64,000 nt of DNA from assembly GCA_045646965.1 (NCBI GenBank), contig JAZRLR010000008.1, positions 1-64,000 of the forward strand, in the 5' to 3' direction. Under the pieces are notes generated by a model. It had not been told where the DNA came from, ran no database searches, and worked only from the letters and a program-made list of their open reading frames with translations. This DNA comes from HGM04593 sp045646965 (lineage in GTDB: Bacteria; Bacteroidota; Bacteroidia; Bacteroidales; Bacteroidaceae). The position numbers and the translations under genes were made by a program. This document shows positions 16,938-23,712 of this stretch, one piece after another (the stretch's first letter is position 1; every line of letters begins with the position of its first letter).

Positions 16938-17537
16938 ATGTTTTCGAGTTTTAATTTCTTGGACTATTTCAGTGCGTTCAGCGTGCTTTTTGCGGTGATT
17001 GACCCCATTGGTATTATGCCTGTGGTGATTTCTTTGCGTGACAGGGGCAAAACCATAAAGTCTTTGAAGGCTACGTTTTATGCCTTCTCGCTTATGCTTT
17101 CGTTCTTTCTCGTGGGTGATATTTTGCTTGCGCTGTTCGGTGTCGATATAAATTCTTTTGCGGTGGCGGGTGCGCTGGTGCTTTTCCTCATTGCGCTTGA
17201 GATGGTACTCGATATTCAGATTTTCAAGGATACCTCTGTGGCGGGTAACGATGCGACGTTTGTGCCTCTGGTGTTTCCTTTGCTTGCAGGTGCGGGCTCG
17301 TTTACCACACTTCTCTCGCTGAAAGCAGAGTATTCAACCCTCAATATCCTGCTTGCTCTTCTTACAAATGCCGTGGTGGTGTTTGTGATGCTCTCTTCTA
17401 CCAAGCGCGTGAGTCGTATACTTGGAAAGGGTGGTGTATATTTCGTGAAGAAAATCTTCGGAATCATTTTGCTTGCGATGTCGGTGAAGCTTTTTACCTC
17501 GAACCTCACTCACCTCATCGACAGCATTGCAAGTTGA
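16938..17537 (+). CDS. MarC-family inner-membrane protein
   Basis: A 199-residue integral membrane protein with six hydrophobic segments. The N-terminal FSAFSVLFAVIDPIGIMPVVISL and the mid-protein PLVFPLLAGAGSFTTLLSL are the family's conserved signatures (UPF0056/MarC). Its transport or other activity is not established; the old link with multiple antibiotic resistance in E. coli has been withdrawn. It is a single-gene unit with its own promoter and terminator. Confidence 0.92.
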   Translation: MFSSFNFLDYFSAFSVLFAVIDPIGIMPVVISLRDRGKTIKSLKATFYAFSLMLSFFLVGDILLALFGVDINSFAVAGALVLFLIALEMVLDIQIFKDTSVAGNDATFVPLVFPLLAGAGSFTTLLSLKAEYSTLNILLALLTNAVVVFVMLSSTKRVSRILGKGGVYFVKKIFGIILLAMSVKLFTSNLTHLIDSIAS

Positions 17538-17557
17538 AAAATTCTTGGTATAACATA

Positions 17558-17587
17558 CAAAAAGGCACCTCGCAAGGTGCCTTTTTG
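17558..17587. terminator. bidirectional terminator between marC and apbE
   Basis: CAAAAAGGCACCT pairs with AGGTGCCTTTTTG across a 4-base loop. The A and T flanks give a U run on both strands. It lies 20 bases after marC and 17 bases from the end of apbE. Confidence 0.88.
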
Positions 17588-17604
17588 TGTATGTGCCCGA
17601 CGGC

Positions 17605-18594
17605 TCATTTGTATCTCTTGAAGCCTGCTGTCTCTGTGGTGAGCAGGGTGCCGTCGTTGTCGCTGTAAATGAAATATGCTTCAATGCCGTGTGCCTTGCA
17701 GAACTCTGTGGCGGGCTCCACACCCATAACCATAAAAGCTGTGGCGAGGGCGTCGGCTGTGGCACAGTCGTCGGCAATAACGGTTGCCGATAGCAGGCCG
17801 TGGCTCACGGGGTAGCCTGTGACGGGGTTTATAGTGTGTGCCACCTTGTGTCCGTTCTCGTAGCGGAAATTGCGGTAGTTGCCCGATGTGGCCATACTTT
17901 TGTTGCTTATGTGTATGACCTCTTGCAGGGTGTTCTCTCTGCCTGTGGCGTCGTCTACGGGCTTGTTTATGCCTATTGACCAGCTCTTGCCCTTGTCGTT
18001 CTTGCCTTTGGCTACTATCTCGCCGCCTATTTCTACCATATAGTTGTTTACTCCCAGCGCGTCGAGGGTGCGTGCCACCTCGTCGCAGCCGTATCCCTTG
18101 GCTATGGCGCTGCAGTCGAGCATTGTCTGCCGGTGCTCTTTTACAATCTTTCCCTCGCAGAGGCTCACGCCGTTGTAACCCACGAAACGACGCAGGCTGT
18201 CTATGGCGGCAGAGTCGGCCGGCAGCCCTTTCTTGAAGCCGAAGCCCCACGCATTTACAAGCGGTGCCACTGTGATGTCGAACGCACCTTCGGTAAGGGC
18301 CGAGATGCTCTGTGCGAGCGTAAACACCTTTATAAATGTAGTGTCGGGGAGTATGTCGCGGTTCTCGTTTATTGCCGAAATATCCGACTTTTTGTTAAAT
18401 GTAGAGAGTGAGCGGTCTACCCTTGCCATAGCCTCTTTTATGGGTGTGTGCAGGTCGTCCTTGCTTTGGTATATTATATTATAATATGTTCCGAATACCT
18501 TGCCGCTGTTGCTCTTGTAGGGGGTGTTGCGGCTTATCACATATATGCTGCCTGCCACAAGAAAGAGCAGGAAGAGAATCTGGTGTATCTTCAT
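17605..18594 (-). CDS. apbE: FAD:protein FMN transferase
   Basis: Transfers FMN from FAD to threonine residues of exported flavoproteins such as the NqrB/NqrC and RnfD/RnfG subunits. The 329-residue protein has an N-terminal membrane anchor (about 4-20), then GTYYNIIY, VNAWGFGFKKGLP, the family core DCSAIAKGYGCDEVARTL, EIGGEIVAKGKN, and the Mg-binding TINPVTGYP region with HKVAHT. It precedes no obvious target gene here. It follows the DUF6048-like gene by 9 bases. Confidence 0.95.
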   Translation of the reverse strand: MKIHQILFLLFLVAGSIYVISRNTPYKSNSGKVFGTYYNIIYQSKDDLHTPIKEAMARVDRSLSTFNKKSDISAINENRDILPDTTFIKVFTLAQSISALTEGAFDITVAPLVNAWGFGFKKGLPADSAAIDSLRRFVGYNGVSLCEGKIVKEHRQTMLDCSAIAKGYGCDEVARTLDALGVNNYMVEIGGEIVAKGKNDKGKSWSIGINKPVDDATGRENTLQEVIHISNKSMATSGNYRNFRYENGHKVAHTINPVTGYPVSHGLLSATVIADDCATADALATAFMVMGVEPATEFCKAHGIEAYFIYSDNDGTLLTTETAGFKRYK

Positions 18595-18603
18595 CGCGGG
18601 TAA

Positions 18604-19290
18604 TTAGTTTTTGCTGAAAGGTATGTCGATTATGAGGTTGTATGTGCCTCCGAAGCAACTGCTTTTGTTCTCACCATATCCGGGTATGTACCACACCTCG
18701 GAGTTGGGGCCGTTGCCCTCTTTCAGGCGGGTTTTGTAGCGTATGCTCCAGCCCATATGGAAGATTTTCCACACCTTCACCTGTACGCCCACGCCCAGCT
18801 CGAACCACGAGCACGCCGACTCGACTCCCTTGAGGTCTATGGCTGTGGAGCCTCCCCACACGGGGTCGGTTATGGGCGGTGTCTGCACGTCGTACTCTGT
18901 CTTTGTCCAGCCGTATCGCGCAATGCCGAAGAGCTTGTAGTCCTTGAGCTTGCCCTCTTTCTTGTGCAGGAAATTGTAGTTGAGACCTACGCGGTAGTAG
19001 GGAGCTGCCGACTTATAATAGATGTGTGTGGTCTCGTCGGTGTTGTCGGTGCTGCCGTAGCCCACTTCTACGGTGGGGAAAAGGCGGTTGCCGAGGTTTA
19101 GCGACAGGGCGGCTTCTACGCTCTTGTAGTCGTCGAGCATAGAGTATGCATAGCCGAAGATGTCGCCCGACAGGCTCACTCCTTTTATGGCCCAGGGGTT
19201 TTTCTCCTTTTTGTCGCTTGTCTGCGCCTGCAAGGCAAGGGGCAGAAGCAGCGCCAGGCTACTGATAAAAATATATCTTAATATTCTCAT
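18604..19290 (-). CDS. outer-membrane beta-barrel-like protein, DUF6048 type
   Basis: A 228-residue protein with a signal peptide (1-22, LALQAQ) and alternating beta segments ending in aromatic residues (YVMWSIRYKTRL-like, final YNLIIDIPF), as in small outer-membrane barrels. Length, order and the DUF6452-like lipoprotein upstream match a gene pair common in Bacteroidales and labelled DUF6452/DUF6048; the family name is from memory. Its start lies 32 bases inside the lipoprotein gene, so expression is probably coupled. Confidence 0.7.
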   Translation of the reverse strand: MRILRYIFISSLALLLPLALQAQTSDKKEKNPWAIKGVSLSGDIFGYAYSMLDDYKSVEAALSLNLGNRLFPTVEVGYGSTDNTDETTHIYYKSAAPYYRVGLNYNFLHKKEGKLKDYKLFGIARYGWTKTEYDVQTPPITDPVWGGSTAIDLKGVESACSWFELGVGVQVKVWKIFHMGWSIRYKTRLKEGNGPNSEVWYIPGYGENKSSCFGGTYNLIIDIPFSKN

Positions 19291-19750
19291 TGCCTTTGAA
19301 ATTTACATTTTTGTTTTTTATGGCCACAGAGTCTATCCACACGTCGGTGTGGCGCACTTCTTCTATCTTGTGGAACATAAGCGTGCCGCACTCCATCGAC
19401 TGATAGTAGGGCTCGTTGCTGTGCTCAATGTAGAGCGAGTCGCTGTGCCCGCTCTCGTAGTGAAATACCACGGTGTCGGTGTCGTGGGTGTAGCTCATAG
19501 GGAGCGATATGCTCTCGGCGTCGATGATGTGATAAATCATAATGGAGTCTTTGCCGTTTACCATAAGCGATATGTCGAGTGCGTCGGGGTAGGGGTATCG
19601 CTCTTTTGTGTCGGCCGAGTAAAAGCCTATGTTATTGTAGGAGGTGTTGTTGAGCGTGCAGTCGTAGCCGCTGTCGCAGGCTGTTACGGCTGCAAGCAGC
19701 AGCGCTGTCACGGCTGCGGCAAGGGCGATGCTCTTTCCTATATTCTTCAT
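19259..19750 (-). CDS. lipoprotein, DUF6452 type
   Basis: A 163-residue protein with a lipobox signal peptide (LLLAAVTAC, lipidated Cys at about 25). The mature part is beta-rich with CTLNNTSYNNIGFY and ends in NFKGNENIKIYFYQ. Its last 32 bases overlap the start of the barrel-like gene in another frame. It is probably a periplasmic or surface lipoprotein working with that partner. The function is unknown. Confidence 0.7.
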   Translation of the reverse strand: MKNIGKSIALAAAVTALLLAAVTACDSGYDCTLNNTSYNNIGFYSADTKERYPYPDALDISLMVNGKDSIMIYHIIDAESISLPMSYTHDTDTVVFHYESGHSDSLYIEHSNEPYYQSMECGTLMFHKIEEVRHTDVWIDSVAIKNKNVNFKGNENIKIYFYQ

Positions 19751-19754
19751 ATAA

Positions 19755-20705
19755 TTAAATCTCTTTGGCTACGTTGTATTTGTTTCTCTCTTGCGAGGTG
19801 CGGCTCACGAGCTCGGCTATGAATCCGGTGAGGAAGAGTTGTGTGCCGAGTATCATCATAGTGAGGGCTATGTAGAAATAGGGTGAGTCTGTCACAAGGC
19901 GTGCGGGCTCGTTGCAGGCAAGGCTATAGAGCTTGTTTGCACCCAGAATAAATGCTGAAATAAATCCTATGATAAACATCAGCGTGCCCCAGAGGCCAAA
20001 GATGTGCATAGGACGGTAGCCGAACTTCGAGAGGAACCACAGCGACATAAGGTCGAGGTAGCCGTGGAAGAAGCGGCTGATGCCAAACTTGCTCTTGCCA
20101 TATTTGCGTGCCTGGTGGTGCACCACAAGCTCGCCTATGCGGCTGTAGCCTGCGTTCTTTGCAAGGTAGGGGATGTAACGGTGCATATCGCCATATACCT
20201 CAATGCTCTTGACAACCTCGCGGCGATAGGCCTTGAGGCCGCAGTTGAAGTCGTGCAGGTTTTTAATGCCCGACACCTTGCGTGCTGTGGCGTTGAAGAG
20301 TTTTGTGGGCAGTGTCTTGCTCAACGGGTCGTATCTCTTTTGTTTATATCCCGAAACAAGGTCGTAGCCCTCCTCGGTAATCATACGGTAGAGGATAGGT
20401 ATCTCGTCGGGGCTGTCTTGAAGGTCGGCGTCCATAGTTATCACCACGTTGCCCTGTGCGCGTTCGAAGCCGCAGTAGAGGGCGGGAGACTTGCCGTAGT
20501 TGCGACGGAATTTTATGCCGTGCAGGGCGGGGTTTTTCTCTTTCAGAGTCTCAATTGTGGCCCACGAGGTGTCGGTGCTGCCGTCGTCGATAAATATTAC
20601 TTCGTAGCTGAAGTTATTGGCAAGCATCACCTTTTCTATCCAGGCGGCAAGCTCGGGCAGTGACTCTGCCTCGTTGTAAAGGGGTACTATAACTGATATG
20701 TCCAT
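19755..20705 (-). CDS. family 2 glycosyltransferase (polyisoprenyl-phosphate type)
   Basis: A 316-residue enzyme with a GT-A catalytic domain (1-230: VIVPLYNEAESLPELA, IDDGSTDTSW, TMDADLQDSPDEIP with the metal-binding DAD, CGLKAYRREV) and two C-terminal membrane helices (about 235-255 and 275-300). This layout is that of dolichyl/undecaprenyl-phosphate sugar transferases (DPM1/GtrB-like), which load a sugar on a lipid carrier at the inner membrane. The sugar is not readable. It follows the DUF4199-like gene by 8 bases and precedes the lipoprotein by 4. Confidence 0.9.
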   Translation of the reverse strand: MDISVIVPLYNEAESLPELAAWIEKVMLANNFSYEVIFIDDGSTDTSWATIETLKEKNPALHGIKFRRNYGKSPALYCGFERAQGNVVITMDADLQDSPDEIPILYRMITEEGYDLVSGYKQKRYDPLSKTLPTKLFNATARKVSGIKNLHDFNCGLKAYRREVVKSIEVYGDMHRYIPYLAKNAGYSRIGELVVHHQARKYGKSKFGISRFFHGYLDLMSLWFLSKFGYRPMHIFGLWGTLMFIIGFISAFILGANKLYSLACNEPARLVTDSPYFYIALTMMILGTQLFLTGFIAELVSRTSQERNKYNVAKEI

Positions 20706-20713
20706 ATTGGCTT

Positions 20714-21235
20714 TTATTTCTTACGCACAAAAATAGCGATAATTAATGTAATGAATGGTGAAATTAGGATATTTGTGCTGAATATTTGCAATATAATGTC
20801 GCGTGTGCTCATTGAGGCGAGCAGGTCGGCGGTGATGCGCAGTTCCTCTTTCAATGTGGTGTCTATCCTCTCGGTCTCCATCACAAGGCTGAACTGCTCC
20901 TGTATGAACTGCATAAAAAAGCCGTTGTCGATGAACGCGAAATAGACATATTGCGCTATGGCGGTGAGCAATGCCGCGCAAAAGTACATTATAATGAGGA
21001 AAAGCCACGCCTGTGCGAAGCTCATTCGGTTGTTTCTTTCGCGTTTGCGGTAGGTGACGGCAAGCCTGCCTGCGACGAAGGGCGATGCGGCTATGAGCAG
21101 CACGAAGAGGGTGGAGAATTCCTCAATCTTCAGGCCTGCGATGTATGCGATGTTTGTGAGTATCATCATCGCAGCGAACAGAGTGCCGTAGTACATTGCT
21201 CTCTCGCTCAATGATTTTCCTTTTTCCTGTTCCAT
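20714..21235 (-). CDS. DUF4199-like membrane protein
   Basis: A 173-residue protein with four hydrophobic segments (about 14-32, 38-56, 72-95 and 148-168) and a soluble loop at 100-145. It resembles the DUF4199 family, which in Bacteroidota is regularly encoded directly upstream of a GtrB-like glycosyltransferase, as here. This suggests the two act together on lipid-linked sugars. The assignment rests on topology, size and neighbourhood. Confidence 0.7.
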   Translation of the reverse strand: MEQEKGKSLSERAMYYGTLFAAMMILTNIAYIAGLKIEEFSTLFVLLIAASPFVAGRLAVTYRKRERNNRMSFAQAWLFLIIMYFCAALLTAIAQYVYFAFIDNGFFMQFIQEQFSLVMETERIDTTLKEELRITADLLASMSTRDIILQIFSTNILISPFITLIIAIFVRKK

Positions 21236-21396
21236 TTTCTTTTTTGTATGTGCCGCGGTGGCGGCGTGTGAACTTTTGTTTCAATTACTTGGCGAAGGTA
21301 CAAAAAATATCGCATAACTGAAAATAGGGCACTTTGTTTCGCCCTCTCTTTGTCTCTTTTGTCACCGGGTGGGCTTTTTTTCTGCCGTGTGGAAAC

Positions 21397-21427
21397 AAAA
21401 AGTGCAGCCTTGCGGGGCTGCACTTTT
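21397..21427 (-). terminator. terminator after the 661-residue secreted protein gene
   Basis: AAAAGTGCAGCC pairs with GGCTGCACTTTT across a 6-base loop. It lies just beyond the stop at 21446. On the minus strand the second arm ends in a U-rich stretch. Confidence 0.8.
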
Positions 21428-21445
21428 CTATTTAGAGCTTGTTTT

Positions 21446-23431
21446 TTACTTAACGATGTATTTCTTACCGTTTACGATGTAGATGCCGGGAGCTGTAATC
21501 TCCTTAACCTGCTTACCTGTGATGTCGTAGATGATGCCGTCCTCTTTGATTGCATCGCTCACAATGTCGTTGATGCCGAGTGTGCCGTCTACAGTGATGG
21601 TGATAACGATATCATCCTCGAGCTCGCGGCTCTGGCTGTAGTACATATCCCAGCAGGTGAACCAGGCTTTGCTCAATGTCATAGTGTAGGTTCCTGCTTT
21701 TACAACAGCCTCTTTGTTTGAAGGTCTCAAGGGGAGGCAGTTGTTGGGGAATATGGGATACCAGTATCCTGTCTCGGGATCCTCGTACTGTGTGTTGGGA
21801 ATCATCTCGAAGTTTGTGATATCGCCGTCGCCCTCGGTGAGTGTGAGAGGTATCTGGCGATATGTGGGTGTCCAGTTGTTTGTCTCGTCGCCCCAGCTTG
21901 TTGTCATTCTCATTTCAATCCACTCGTAAGCTGCCAAATCGATGTCGAAGTAAACAAGGATTGTATCAATCTTTGAAACTGTTGAGTAGTTTGAGGGAAC
22001 GATATCGCTCACTGTGAGGTAGCTGGCCTCGCTGTTTACAATCTGCAGAGTGTGGTAGGTGTACTCGTTCTCGATTGCAAGGCCGTCGGGATCGAGGATG
22101 AAGAGGCCGTTGGGGATTATGATGCTGTATGTGTTGGGATCTGTAATATCACCGCTTGTAGAGATTTCGATGGTGTTCTCGTCAATCTGCTTGGGATCGT
22201 TGAAGTAGTACTCACCCATCCAGCCAATCTGGTAGTAGGGGTATGCGTCGGTGTTCTCGTTAATTGCAATACCGTCGCTGCAGGTAATTGTGATTTTTGA
22301 GAAACTCTCTACGTTAGAGTAGTTGTAGGGAGTTACATCCATTTTGGGATACTCGCCGAGCTGGTAGAGTGTGATATTGCTCTCGCTGCTGCCTGCTGCA
22401 AAGCTGTTGGTTGCTGCGCTGTAGCTGATGACCTTGCCTGTTGCTTTGTTTGTGATTGTGGCAATCTTGTCGTTGATGCTTACAGTCCACAGAGCGTAGT
22501 CGCCGGGTGTGGTGCTGTCGGCTGAAACGTGCAGCTCGTCGCTACCCTCAACCATATAGATGGCGCGGTATGAGTTGTCTACAATCTGGTACTCACCCTC
22601 GTTCTTGGGCCAGAACATATAGCTGTAGTATGCGTTTGTCTCGATGAACTTGCCGTTCTTTACAATCTCTTTACCCTCGAGGTTGCCGCTTGTTGCCTTG
22701 CTGCTGATGGGTGTTGCAATAGCGTTGCCGCTGTTCATTGCATAGTAGTAGTAACCTACGAGCTCTGTGCTCTCGGCATAGGGCTGAACGGGTGAGATGA
22801 TGAAGTCGTAGTCTGCCGACAACTCGCTGTACACGGTGTCGTTCACAGCTGCTCTGCTCTTCTTGTCGTCCTCTTTTTTGTCGTCCTCCCCGGGGAGTGA
22901 GCCGTAGTAGTTGTTGATAATCATTGCCACAGCCTTGTAGGTGTAAGCACCTGCATTGCGGTGTACCTCGGGGTAGCCCCAATAAATCTCGGGCTTCTCG
23001 GCTGTTCTGGGGTCGCTGCCATCTTTTGTGTAGATAATCTGAACGCCCGAACCGAGTGTGGCGCTGGTGAACTCGATGCCGTTGAGCATTTCGTAGATTC
23101 CGCTCTCGAAGTTAATTACAGGAGCACCTACCTTGAGCTCGTAGGCAAATGTGGCTACCGCGCTCTGCTCTGTGCCGTTTGAGGCGATGGCTTTAATGGT
23201 TGTAGTCTTGCCGAATACATCGACGCTGATGGCATCGCTGTAAACAGCCGATGCTGTTGTGGGGGTGCTGCCGTCGGTTGTGTAGTAGATGGTTGCACCT
23301 GCTGTGAGCTGCACCTGTGCGGGGTTGTAGATTACGCCCGGCTCTACCGATGCGGTAGGTGCTGCAATCTGTGCCTGCACGCCGATAACAGCGAGCATAC
23401 AGCAAAGAATAGAAAGTAAAGTTTTTTTCAT
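21446..23431 (-). CDS. secreted multidomain protein with chitobiase-like C-terminal-type domain
   Basis: A 661-residue protein with a signal peptide (1-20, AVIGVQAQ). Residues about 22-100 form a CHB_HEX_C-type fold (IYYTTDGSTPTT.SAVYSDAI...TTTIKAIASNG), repeated in weaker form at 100-190. A middle region contains KNGKFIETNAYYSYMFW, and Ig-like beta modules follow from about 380 to 600. The C-terminus is DITGKQVKEITAPGIYIVNG plus a short basic tail, as in exported Bacteroidales proteins. An acidic DDKKEDDKKS linker sits near 185. It is homologous along most of its length to the larger protein at 23713-26334. No catalytic residues are recognised; it is probably a surface-bound or carbohydrate-interacting protein. 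Confidence 0.82.
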   Translation of the reverse strand: MKKTLLSILCCMLAVIGVQAQIAAPTASVEPGVIYNPAQVQLTAGATIYYTTDGSTPTTASAVYSDAISVDVFGKTTTIKAIASNGTEQSAVATFAYELKVGAPVINFESGIYEMLNGIEFTSATLGSGVQIIYTKDGSDPRTAEKPEIYWGYPEVHRNAGAYTYKAVAMIINNYYGSLPGEDDKKEDDKKSRAAVNDTVYSELSADYDFIISPVQPYAESTELVGYYYYAMNSGNAIATPISSKATSGNLEGKEIVKNGKFIETNAYYSYMFWPKNEGEYQIVDNSYRAIYMVEGSDELHVSADSTTPGDYALWTVSINDKIATITNKATGKVISYSAATNSFAAGSSESNITLYQLGEYPKMDVTPYNYSNVESFSKITITCSDGIAINENTDAYPYYQIGWMGEYYFNDPKQIDENTIEISTSGDITDPNTYSIIIPNGLFILDPDGLAIENEYTYHTLQIVNSEASYLTVSDIVPSNYSTVSKIDTILVYFDIDLAAYEWIEMRMTTSWGDETNNWTPTYRQIPLTLTEGDGDITNFEMIPNTQYEDPETGYWYPIFPNNCLPLRPSNKEAVVKAGTYTMTLSKAWFTCWDMYYSQSRELEDDIVITITVDGTLGINDIVSDAIKEDGIIYDITGKQVKEITAPGIYIVNGKKYIVK

Positions 23432-23499
23432 AAATAGTTTTTTAAGTTAATAATTGTGGGGGATTTTTGCCCCTCTAATTTATTCTCAATGCTTGGTGG

Positions 23500-23507
23500 C
23501 AAAGATA
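23500..23507 (-). promoter_or_regulatory. -7 box upstream of the 661-residue protein gene
   Basis: TATCTTTG on the minus strand, about 70 bases upstream of the start at 23431. The -33 box is not evident in the AT-rich region upstream. Confidence 0.45.
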
Positions 23508-23655
23508 ATTAATTAATTTTAATGTATTTGTTTTTTTATTGAAAATATTGCCTTGCGCACTCTTTGTAATCGATTGATATTCAATGGGTGTTGTCTTTTT
23601 TATCTTTTTTAACTGTTTGCAGCTTTGCAAAGGGTGTCTGCGGGGTGAAAAAAGA

Positions 23656-23683
23656 ACGAGGGCGCAGCGTGCTGCGCCCTCGT
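23656..23683 (-). terminator. terminator after the 873-residue secreted protein gene
   Basis: ACGAGGGCGCAGC pairs with GCTGCGCCCTCGT (13 bp, 2-base loop). On the minus strand a U-rich run follows (23650-23655). It separates the two paralogous genes into single transcripts. Confidence 0.85.
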
Positions 23684-23712
23684 CGGCTATGTTTTGTATT
23701 CTGTGTACAAGA

